A DNA stretch of 64,000 bases from assembly GCF_008065375.1 (NCBI RefSeq), contig NZ_VJYI01000025.1, positions 62,001 through 126,000 of the forward strand, in the 5' to 3' direction. This DNA is from Nonomuraea sp. SYSU D8015 (GTDB lineage Bacteria; Actinomycetota; Actinomycetes; Streptosporangiales; Streptosporangiaceae). A model generated the notes under the pieces. The model had not been told where the DNA came from. It worked only from the letters and a program-made list of their open reading frames with translations, and did no database searches. Of the stretch, positions 44,548 to 50,711 are shown in pieces (the stretch's first letter is position 1; the number at the start of each line of letters is the position of its first letter). Made by a program: the position numbers and the translations under genes.

Positions 44548-45075
44548 ATGGGAGAAATCAGTGAATGGCGGCAATCGTTACCGAAAACCGTCCTGCTGGT
44601 GCTCGGTAGCCTGGCGTTCGTGGTCTTAGGGGGTGTCCTCGCGCTGGGGTTCATTGAGGTGGAGCGCTACGACCCGTGGGTGACGAGGATCGTAGGCTGG
44701 GTATGCGCGTTGTTCTTCCTGCTGGCCCTGGTCGCGTGGACACGCAGGCTGTTCCTCGGAAACTCGGTCGTCATCCGGGTCGATGAGAAGGGAATCCACG
44801 ACCTCCGGCTCTCGCGTGAACCAATTCCCTGGGAGCACATCAAAGACCTCAGGGTCACATGGACCAGACAGGTCGGCCATCTCAGGTTGGACATGTCGCG
44901 AGGCGACAAGGAGCGCTTCCTTCGACCAATGGCGAGGCTACTCTACTGGCCGAATAGAATGCCCGCCATCCCAACTGTCGGTCTTGAGCCCTCCTTCCAG
45001 GATCTCCTCCTCGCCGTGGAGCGCTCGCGCCCCCAAGAGCAGGGCCGGGAGCCTCATATCCCTCACCCATCTTGA
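44548..45075 (+). CDS. Membrane protein, STM3941-like
   Basis: A 175-residue protein with two N-terminal membrane helices (about residues 12-36 and 47-67) and a cytosolic beta-rich domain (VVIRVDEKGIHDLRLSREPIPWEHIKDL) resembling PH-like domains of STM3941-type proteins. Start at 44548 is chosen because the helices begin there; the longer ORF adds 68 low-complexity residues. The ribosome site is weak. Function unknown. It may end close to the promoter of the TerD-like gene 98 bp downstream. Confidence 0.65.
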   Translation: MGEISEWRQSLPKTVLLVLGSLAFVVLGGVLALGFIEVERYDPWVTRIVGWVCALFFLLALVAWTRRLFLGNSVVIRVDEKGIHDLRLSREPIPWEHIKDLRVTWTRQVGHLRLDMSRGDKERFLRPMARLLYWPNRMPAIPTVGLEPSFQDLLLAVERSRPQEQGREPHIPHPS

Positions 45076-45172
45076 CGATGGTCCCTCGGCCACGCAGCGG
45101 CGCAGCGCGTCCTTCACCGCCTCGCCCGGTACGGGACAGCGTGGGAGGACGTTCCGGCTATAAGGTGCGCTC

Positions 45173-47293
45173 GTGGACAATCTTGAAACCCTCGTCATCG
45201 CCCGTCGGCTGCGTGTCCCCATCGGCGACGCCCCCGTCGGCTCCCACCCGAACTGGGGAGAGGTGGCCGCACGCCAGCTCGACGCTGCGCTGCTGAGCGT
45301 CGGTTTCAAGTGCTCGGCGGCCCTGCTTGAGCGGTTGGCGAGGTTGCGCGGGGAGACCGTGGTCGATCTCGGCGTACGGGTTCTGGCCGCCGTTCGCGAG
45401 CTCGTGGGTGACCACGTGCAGCACAACGCCTACTTCCTCGACTTCCCACGCAACGTGCCCGACACGGTGGAATTCTGGGTCGGTCTGTTGCGCGAGGCGT
45501 TGCTCGACCCGGTCGCCGCTGAGCGTGTCCAGTTTCATTCGCCGGTGCTCAACCTCCTGGAGCTGCCGCGGTACGGCCGCTATCAGCACACCTACGCCGA
45601 CCTGCTGGCGGCGCACGCCGAGTTGATCCCGCTGGCCGGGGACCGGGTGACGGTGCTGGAGCTGGGCGGCAGCCTGGAATCGGAGGCCCGGGCACTGTAT
45701 TTCTCCCTGGCGGGCTCTGAGGTACCGCCGGCTGCCGAGGACCTGACGGCGCTGCGCACGCTGGCGGCGTTCTGCGCCGACGAGCCGGAGCGCATCCCGG
45801 TGCGTGAGAACCGTGCGATCGTCAACGAGGTGCGGCTGGCCGCTGGGCGGCCGCTGCTGGTGGACACGGTGACCGACGTGCTCCGGCTGGCGTGCGGCTT
45901 GTCCGGCGGCGATGTCACGCTGGCGACGCCGACGAGGTTCCGCTCGTTCCGGCGGGCCGAGCGCCGCGCGCTCCTGCAGGCGTTGGACAGGGTGGCGACG
46001 CCGGCCAAGCTGGGCGACGTGCCGCGGCATCGGGAGCAGTGGAAGCGGCTCGGCGAGCGGCTGCATCCGCACGAGTATCCGCAGTTCCCCGCGGCCGCCC
46101 GCGTCTTCGAGGTGGCCAGGGGTGTTCGCGCGGCTGTGAGCTTGGACGGCCGGGTGGAGGCCGCCCTGGTGGCGGGGCGTGCCGGCGAGGCCGTGAAGTT
46201 GCTGGAGAACGCGCCGGGTGCTCTGCTGCGCCGCCTCGACCACCTGCTGCGTACCGGCCAGTCGGCGTCGGTTGTGCTGGACGCGGCGGAAAGGGCGGCA
46301 GCGGGCGCCTCCGGCCGCGTCCTGCTGTCGCTGCGCGAGCATCTGCAGAACCGGCTCTCCCCCGCCGCCGGCCGTGTTTTCACGAACCGGCACGGCCGGG
46401 CCTGGGCGACCCCGGACTCCCGCTCGCCGCTGGAGGAGCAGGTCCTGTCGCGGGCGCTGGCCGTCCTGGACGAGGAGATCACCCGCCGTCTGCCCGACCC
46501 CGGTGAGCTGATCGTCGATCCCGACGTGCTCGACGTCGCGCTGCCGCTGTCGGGCAAGGCCGTCGTGCCGGGGCTCGGCATGCTGCCGCGCGGGTCGCTG
46601 TCGGCGGTGGACGGCGAGCTGCTGCGGTTCTTCGTGTACTGGCGGCAGGCCGAGCGGCGCACCGACTACGACCTGTCGGCGCTCATGCTGGACGCCTCCT
46701 ACGGCGACCCGGTTCATGTGTCGTGGACGAACTACAGCAACGGCTTCGCCGAGTACTCCGGCGACCTCACCGACGCCACCGACGGCGCGTCGGAGTTCAT
46801 CGACATCCGGCTGGCTGAAGCCACCCAGCCCATCATCATTCCGCAGGTGAACATCTACGCCGGGGAACCGTTCGACGAGGCGGCGGAGGCGTTCTTCGGG
46901 TACATGACGAGGGACGCCGCGCAGAAGGGCAGGCCGTTCGAGCCGCGTACCGTGCGGATGAAGTCCGACCTGCGCGGCTCCGGCCGGATCGCGCTGCCGC
47001 TCGTGTTCCTGCGCGGGGACGACGGCGGATGGCGGGTGAAGTGGCTGCACCTCTACCTGAAGGGGCATCTGTACTTCAACCAGGTGGAGGGCAACCGGGT
47101 CACCGCGTCGCTGCTGGTGCGTTCGATCGTGGAACGCGACTATCTGCGCGTCCGCTACGTGGTCGACCGGCTGCGTGCGAAGGGGGCGCCGGGCGGTCAC
47201 ACCACCTACATCGGGTTGGAGGCGCCGGCTGACCTCCCTGAAGGGGCGCGGATGTACACGCCGGCAACGCTGCACGAACTGATCCCCGCCTGA
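45173..47293 (+). CDS. TerD-like domain protein (SCO0854/MXAN_6230-type) next to Y-like RNAs
   Basis: A 706-residue soluble protein. The N-terminal two thirds are helical with no known motif. The C-terminal part (about residues 480-640) is TerD-like: RTDYDLSALMLDASYG, HVSWTNYS and EYSGDLTDATDGASEFIDI match the Ca-binding-type core DLDLSAxxLD...SGDxxxG of tellurite-resistance proteins. Related long proteins in Streptomyces and Myxococcus carry an extra RING finger; no Cys-rich finger is seen here. It starts at GTG, and TAAGGT ends 6 bp before it, so the mRNA may be leaderless. Two structured RNAs follow the stop codon by 15 bp, and the ro60 gene is 3.4 kb away. Confidence 0.75.
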   Translation: MDNLETLVIARRLRVPIGDAPVGSHPNWGEVAARQLDAALLSVGFKCSAALLERLARLRGETVVDLGVRVLAAVRELVGDHVQHNAYFLDFPRNVPDTVEFWVGLLREALLDPVAAERVQFHSPVLNLLELPRYGRYQHTYADLLAAHAELIPLAGDRVTVLELGGSLESEARALYFSLAGSEVPPAAEDLTALRTLAAFCADEPERIPVRENRAIVNEVRLAAGRPLLVDTVTDVLRLACGLSGGDVTLATPTRFRSFRRAERRALLQALDRVATPAKLGDVPRHREQWKRLGERLHPHEYPQFPAAARVFEVARGVRAAVSLDGRVEAALVAGRAGEAVKLLENAPGALLRRLDHLLRTGQSASVVLDAAERAAAGASGRVLLSLREHLQNRLSPAAGRVFTNRHGRAWATPDSRSPLEEQVLSRALAVLDEEITRRLPDPGELIVDPDVLDVALPLSGKAVVPGLGMLPRGSLSAVDGELLRFFVYWRQAERRTDYDLSALMLDASYGDPVHVSWTNYSNGFAEYSGDLTDATDGASEFIDIRLAEATQPIIIPQVNIYAGEPFDEAAEAFFGYMTRDAAQKGRPFEPRTVRMKSDLRGSGRIALPLVFLRGDDGGWRVKWLHLYLKGHLYFNQVEGNRVTASLLVRSIVERDYLRVRYVVDRLRAKGAPGGHTTYIGLEAPADLPEGARMYTPATLHELIPA

Positions 47294-47308
47294 TATACGG
47301 TAGAGATC

Positions 47309-47375
47309 GCGAGGCCATGGGAGGGCTTCCTTCTCATCTTTGAAAAAGAATCTCTAGCCTTCCCGCTTTCCTCGC
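47309..47375 (+). ncRNA. Y-RNA-like hairpin, minimal type (candidate yrl-A)
   Basis: Basal stem GCGAGG/CCTCGC (47309-47314 with 47370-47375), 5' bulge CCAT, 9-bp middle helix GGGAGGGCT/AGCCTTCCC (one G-U), 3' bulge GCTTT and an A/T-rich apex. The three-part layout matches the RNA at 50272-50346. TACGGT at 47296-47301 is a plausible -10 element placing the transcription start at the first stem base. The sequence differs from the ro60-linked set, lacking CGAA and GGTTA, so Ro60 binding is less certain. Confidence 0.45.
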
Positions 47376-47388
47376 CTGCTGGTCATGA

Positions 47389-47480
47389 GGCCATTCGAGG
47401 GCTTCCTTCTCCTGGTTCGAATCCAGGCAGGCCCTCCACCCGGGCCTGCTGGCTCTAGTCCCCGAGCCTCCCTCATGGCC
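47389..47480 (+). ncRNA. Y-like RNA with circularly permuted tRNA mimic (candidate yrl-B)
   Basis: Outer stem GGCCAT-(TC)-GAGGG pairs with CCCTC-ATGGCC. Inside, in permuted tRNA order: T-arm CCTGG-TTCGAAT-CCAGG (47411-47427); acceptor-like 7-bp helix CAGGCCC/GGGCCTG closed by the 7-nt loop TCCACCC (47428-47448); 2-nt linker CT; D-arm-like GGCTC-TAGTCCCC-GAGCC (47451-47468). No anticodon arm and no free 3' CCA, so it is not a tRNA gene. The geometry (no base between T-arm and acceptor, two bases before the D-arm) is that of a tRNA elbow. It shares GAGGGCTTCCTTCTC with the RNA just upstream. Confidence 0.7.
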
Positions 47481-47577
47481 GGTCGCCGCTCCACTGCCGT
47501 AGCAGGGGCTTCTCGATCAAGTGGTGGCCTGGCCAGGCTGCGCCAGCGTCCATGACTCAGACCTTGCGCCCGGCCCG

Positions 47578-48720
47578 TCACAGGCCAGCCGGCCTGTCGA
47601 TCGCCGGGTCCGGGAGCCGTGGGTTGACATCGGGAAACGAGCTGTCGCCGAACAGGATCCGCGCCGCCAGGGCCCGACCGGCACGACTGCGCAGCACGGC
47701 CACCGCCGCCTCTGCCGCGGCGGGAGATCGGATGCCGGCGAACAGGCGGCGCAGCAACAGCCGGCCTCGGAACCGGCTCCGCAACGCGTTCCCGTCGTAC
47801 CGGCTCAACACCCGCTGGTCGCCGGTACGCAGGTACTCGGCGGCGACCGCGGCGGCCAGTTCCGACATACGCAGGCAAGGGTCCAATCCGCCGGCTGTCA
47901 GCGGTGACACCGCGCCCGCCGCGTCTCCGACGAGCAGCCCGGCGGGACACGCCAGCCGTCGCAGCACGCCGCCGACCGGGATGGGACCACCTCGACGCTC
48001 GACCGGACCGGTCGGTGCCGCGCGGCCGGGCGCGTCCGCGGCGAAGTCGTCCAGCAGGTGGCGGATGCCGGTGCGCATCGCGTCCGGGTATCCCGCGACG
48101 CCGACATGCGCATACCGGCCGTCGTCGATGACCCACCCCAGGTACCCGGGAGCGACCCTGGGGTCAAGCACGCAGTGGAACGCCGGGGTGGTCGTGCCCG
48201 ACGCGACCGGGTGGACGATCTCGGCACCGATGAGGAAGCGCCGGTTGACGTCGAGGCCGAGATCACGGGCCACATGGGAGCGGGCGCCGTCCGCGCCGAC
48301 GATGAACCGGGCCGTCACCGGTTCCGCACCCGCGAGCCGTACGAAGCCCATCGACGAGTCGACGTACCGCACCCCCAGGAGGACCCGCGCCCCGGCCGAC
48401 TCCGCTGCGCGGTGCGCGTGCTCGTAGATCGCCGCCATGTCGGCCACGCGGTACTCGTCCCGGTCACTGGTGAGCCGGATGGGCGCCCGCCGTGATGGCG
48501 GATACAGCAGCACGTCCCGTACGCCAGGGCCGAGCAGGTGGTCCGGCAGGCCGAAGTGATCGAGGGTGCGACGCACGAAGATCCCGGTCGTGCGGATGCC
48601 CGTCGACAGCGACCTGCGGCGGTCGACCACCATCACCTTCAATTGCCGTCGCGCGAGCAGGCGGGCTGTGCGCAGGCCGGCCAGGCCCGCGCCCACGACG
48701 AGTACATCCACTGTCTGCAT
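47578..48720 (-). CDS. FAD-dependent oxidoreductase, geranylgeranyl-reductase/PHBH-like
   Basis: A 380-residue flavoprotein: Rossmann motif VLVVGAGLAGLRTARLLARR at the N-terminus, GADGARS (DG motif, about residue 155) and GDAAGAVSPLTAGGL (about 275) that contacts the FAD ribityl chain. This is the group of aromatic hydroxylases and geranylgeranyl reductases; the GAVSPLTAGGL form resembles the latter. Substrate unknown. The start at 48720 is chosen to place the Rossmann motif at the N-terminus; the ribosome site is weak. It lies between the two RNA clusters, on the opposite strand, and its 3' end converges on the TerD-like gene and its RNAs. Confidence 0.8.
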   Translation of the reverse strand: MQTVDVLVVGAGLAGLRTARLLARRQLKVMVVDRRRSLSTGIRTTGIFVRRTLDHFGLPDHLLGPGVRDVLLYPPSRRAPIRLTSDRDEYRVADMAAIYEHAHRAAESAGARVLLGVRYVDSSMGFVRLAGAEPVTARFIVGADGARSHVARDLGLDVNRRFLIGAEIVHPVASGTTTPAFHCVLDPRVAPGYLGWVIDDGRYAHVGVAGYPDAMRTGIRHLLDDFAADAPGRAAPTGPVERRGGPIPVGGVLRRLACPAGLLVGDAAGAVSPLTAGGLDPCLRMSELAAAVAAEYLRTGDQRVLSRYDGNALRSRFRGRLLLRRLFAGIRSPAAAEAAVAVLRSRAGRALAARILFGDSSFPDVNPRLPDPAIDRPAGL

Positions 48721-48963
48721 ATCCTGCGACGGTAGGGGCGACGGCCCATCCGCAGGACCGTTTGCACACGACCCGCTCCGTACCTCGACAGCATCGTCAC
48801 ACTCGGAACCGTGGATATGCACGTGCTGCGGCCGGTGGACGCAAGGTCGCCCGCACCGGACGTGCCTTTAGCCGGATCTCAAAGGGAATCTCGCGGACTG
48901 GGGAAACGAACAGCCGGCACGTTCAACGCGTTCGTCGCCGAGAAGCGTTTAGGTTGGGGATGG

Positions 48964-49860
48964 TCACGCGTCCGATTCGGCAGGAACGATTTCGACCACC
49001 TGCACAGAGCGCACCTGCGGATCCTTCGCCAGATGCCGGACGACGTCCGGGGTGTTGATGACGGTGAACCCGTGCACCAGCCCCTCGCCCGCCGCGAGGC
49101 GCAACTCCGCCAGATCGAGCCCGACCTCTTCAAGTGCGGGCTCGTCCTCCTCCCGCAACAACGACACCCACCGCCGGAATTCGGCGACCCTCGACGGGCC
49201 CTCCACATCCTCGTACGCGTCGAAAGCGCCGATCACCCCGGGGAAGACGTAAGGCCACCCGATCGGCTTCTCGCCGCGTCCGGGAGAAAGCAGCAGGACC
49301 TCGTTCTTCTGAACGCCATATATCTCTCCCGCCTGCTCTTCGGGCAACGGCTCTTTCAATTCGACCACCGCGTGCACGCTGTGCCTGAGCGAGCTCATGC
49401 CCTTCAGCAGGCGGGCCGTCCGGTGACTACCCGACTTCACGTTCGCGTCCCCGACCGTGGCGAGAAGCTCGGTCAGGTACCAGGGCACCGGCTTCGGCAC
49501 GTGCAGCCAACCCGACACGTCCTGCCGGAACTCCGTCAACACCATCGGCGCATCGTGCGGCCACGTGCTCGCGATCCGCGGCCCGACGCCGATCCTCAGG
49601 GAGCCGTCGAACGACGTGACTTCGTCCTCGAGCGGTCTGGAGCGCCGGCATTCCTCGGCGGGGGTCAGCGTGAACTGCGTGGAGTAGTCGGGATTGGCGA
49701 CGGCGAATCCCATGAGAACGACACGGCTAAATCTGACGCAATCCATCGTCTCCACAGCAGAGCGCTCGGTTCGCGGCGAATCCTGGGCCGTGATGACACT
49801 CAACACCAGTACGCCGACGAAAACCGTCGCTAACGCCCGTGTGAAACCCCGTGCATTCAC
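48964..49860 (-). CDS. Hypothetical membrane-anchored protein
   Basis: About 298 residues with one N-terminal membrane helix (ALATVFVGVLVLSVI, about residues 6-22) and an extracytoplasmic domain with no recognised family. Segments such as SGWLHVPKPVPWYLTELLATVGD and VHGFTVINTPDVVRHLAKDPQVRSVQVVEIV suggest alpha/beta folding. GTG at 49860, with GGGGTGG upstream, puts the helix at the N-terminus; a TTG at 49950 would add 30 residues. Two Cys are present. No functional link to the neighbouring ro60 locus can be shown. Confidence 0.65.
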   Translation of the reverse strand: MNARGFTRALATVFVGVLVLSVITAQDSPRTERSAVETMDCVRFSRVVLMGFAVANPDYSTQFTLTPAEECRRSRPLEDEVTSFDGSLRIGVGPRIASTWPHDAPMVLTEFRQDVSGWLHVPKPVPWYLTELLATVGDANVKSGSHRTARLLKGMSSLRHSVHAVVELKEPLPEEQAGEIYGVQKNEVLLLSPGRGEKPIGWPYVFPGVIGAFDAYEDVEGPSRVAEFRRWVSLLREEDEPALEEVGLDLAELRLAAGEGLVHGFTVINTPDVVRHLAKDPQVRSVQVVEIVPAESDA

Positions 49861-50271
49861 CGACCGTTCCACCCCCGCGACCCTTCGTGAAACGCGTCTC
49901 CTGGCGTTCACGGCCAGGCCATCCTGCTGTGAAATCGGGTCTGAGATCAAGATGGATTGTGCCGGTCAGCACCGATATTCGGCCTCTGGCCGCGCCTCCC
50001 AGCACGCAGAAGCACACACGGCGACATGGCGGGTGGCGCTCTCCGCACCCCCGGTGCAACCGGCGGCGGAAGGGCACCGGCGAAGATCCCGATCTGGTAG
50101 ATGGTCGCGCGTCGCGTGCGCATACTCCGGCCAAAGCATCGCCTGCAAGCGGGTCGAGGTCCATGGTCAGGCCTATTGGCACACGTAAATAGGTTGCTCT
50201 CCTCTGGGAAGGCCGTGCTACGGTTCAAATCGTTGATCCACTCCAGATCCTGATCCGTTGGGCTCGGAGCA
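49861..50271. other. Intergenic, probable promoter region of the Y RNA array
   Basis: No convincing gene in 410 bp. TTGCTC (50194-50199) and TACGGT (50219-50224), 19 bp apart, could be a -35/-10 pair for the RNA array; the same TACGGT hexamer precedes the other RNA cluster at 47296. GGTTCAAATC at about 50222 resembles a T-loop but its flanks do not pair into a 5-bp stem. Confidence 0.45.
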
Positions 50272-50346
50272 GGTACGGGTCGAATGGCGTCGGTTATCTC
50301 TTTCTGCAAAAAAGATCACATCCGGTGCCGCTTTCACATCCGTACC
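50272..50346 (+). ncRNA. Y RNA 1, minimal (Ro60-binding stem only)
   Basis: 75 nt. Basal 9-bp stem GGTACGGGT/ATCCGTACC; 5' bulge CGAAT (50281-50285); 8-bp middle helix GGCGTCGG/CCGGTGCC with tandem G-U in the centre; 3' bulge GCTTTCAC; then TTA and a small apical hairpin TCTTT-CTGCAAA-AAAGA. The strand motif GGGTCGAA-N4-GTCGGTTATC resembles the conserved GGUCCGA...GGUUAUC strand of animal Y RNAs. It lacks the tRNA-like module of Y RNA 2 and 3. Confidence 0.75.
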
Positions 50347-50384
50347 CGCTCCCGGCTCGGCGGTCGCCGGTGCGGTTCGGTGAA

Positions 50385-50497
50385 GGCACGGGTCGAATCT
50401 GGTCGGTTACCAAAAGGTTCGACTCCTTTCTGGCCCACCCCATGGGCCAGAATGCCCAGGTCGGCTGGGCGCCCGGCCGGAGCCCCACATCCGTGTC
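50385..50497 (+). ncRNA. Y RNA 2 (YrlA-type) with permuted tRNA mimic
   Basis: 113 nt. Ro60-binding stem: basal 9 bp GGCACGGGT/ATCCGTGTC, bulge CGAAT, middle 8 bp CTGGTCGG/CCGGCCGG, then GGTTACC. tRNA-like module: T-arm AAAGG-TTCGACT-CCTTT (50413-50429); acceptor helix CTGGCCC/GGGCCAG, a perfect 7 bp, closed by ACCCCAT (50430-50450); linker AAT; D-arm GCCC-AGGTCGGCT-GGGC (50454-50470) with GG in the loop. The RNA enters where a tRNA anticodon stem would leave, as known for bacterial YrlA RNAs. Confidence 0.85.
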
Positions 50498-50518
50498 CCC
50501 GGCAGGGCCGGCGAGCGT

Positions 50519-50662
50519 GGGGAGGGCGGGTCGAAGCCGGTCGGTTATCGCTTCGGGAGTGAGTGGTCCGGGTTCGAATCCCGGCGGATCGCCCCGTGCG
50601 ACCTGTGGTGTAGCCGGTAGCACGCTTTATGGCCGGTCGGCGTCCCCACATCCGCCCTCCCC
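50519..50662 (+). ncRNA. Y RNA 3 (YrlA-type) with full permuted tRNA mimic
   Basis: 144 nt. Basal stem of 13 bp (GGGGAGGGCGGGT with ATCCGCCCTCCCC), bulge CGAAG, middle 8-bp helix CCGGTCGG paired with a second CCGGTCGG (50537-50544 with 50633-50640), then GGTTATC. tRNA module: T-arm CCGGG-TTCGAAT-CCCGG (50568-50584); acceptor CGGATCG/CGACCTG (one A-C mismatch, one G-U) closed by CCCCGTG (50585-50605); linker TG; D-arm GTGT-AGCCGGTA-GCAC (50608-50623). T8-, A14-, G18G19- and A21-like bases are all present. It ends 50 bp before the ro60 start codon. Confidence 0.9.
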
Positions 50663-50672
50663 TCCCCCACAC

Positions 50673-50691
50673 ATCCGCCACCTGGGCGGGT
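50673..50691 (+). promoter_or_regulatory. Inside-out Ro60-stem hairpin in the ro60 mRNA leader
   Basis: ATCCGCC-ACCTG-GGCGGGT, a 7-bp hairpin followed by CGAA, 7 bp before the AGAGGAGG ribosome site. The 5' arm copies the 3' strand (CACATCCGCC) and the 3' arm the 5' strand (GGGCGGGTCGAA, 12 nt identical) of the Y RNA 3 basal stem, in reversed order. It could pair with Y RNA 3 or be bound by Ro60. Confidence 0.5.
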
Positions 50692-50711
50692 CGAACCAGA
50701 GGAGGCAATCC

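Noticed and set aside
47411..47468. tRNA gene suggested by the T-arm, acceptor-like and D-arm-like helices
   Set aside because: The order is permuted, there is no anticodon arm and the acceptor helix is closed by a loop. A tRNA-mimic RNA fits better.
50222..50260. Fourth tRNA-like element at GGTTCAAATC upstream of Y RNA 1
   Set aside because: The T-loop-like sequence has no matching 5-bp stem and no acceptor helix follows.
49947..50309. 120-residue minus-strand frame before the Y RNAs
   Set aside because: No ribosome site, unusual composition, and it would overlap the structured RNA genes.
50568..50623. Conventional tRNA upstream of ro60
   Set aside because: Same reason: T-arm precedes D-arm and no anticodon stem exists, while a long outer stem matches the Y RNA layout.
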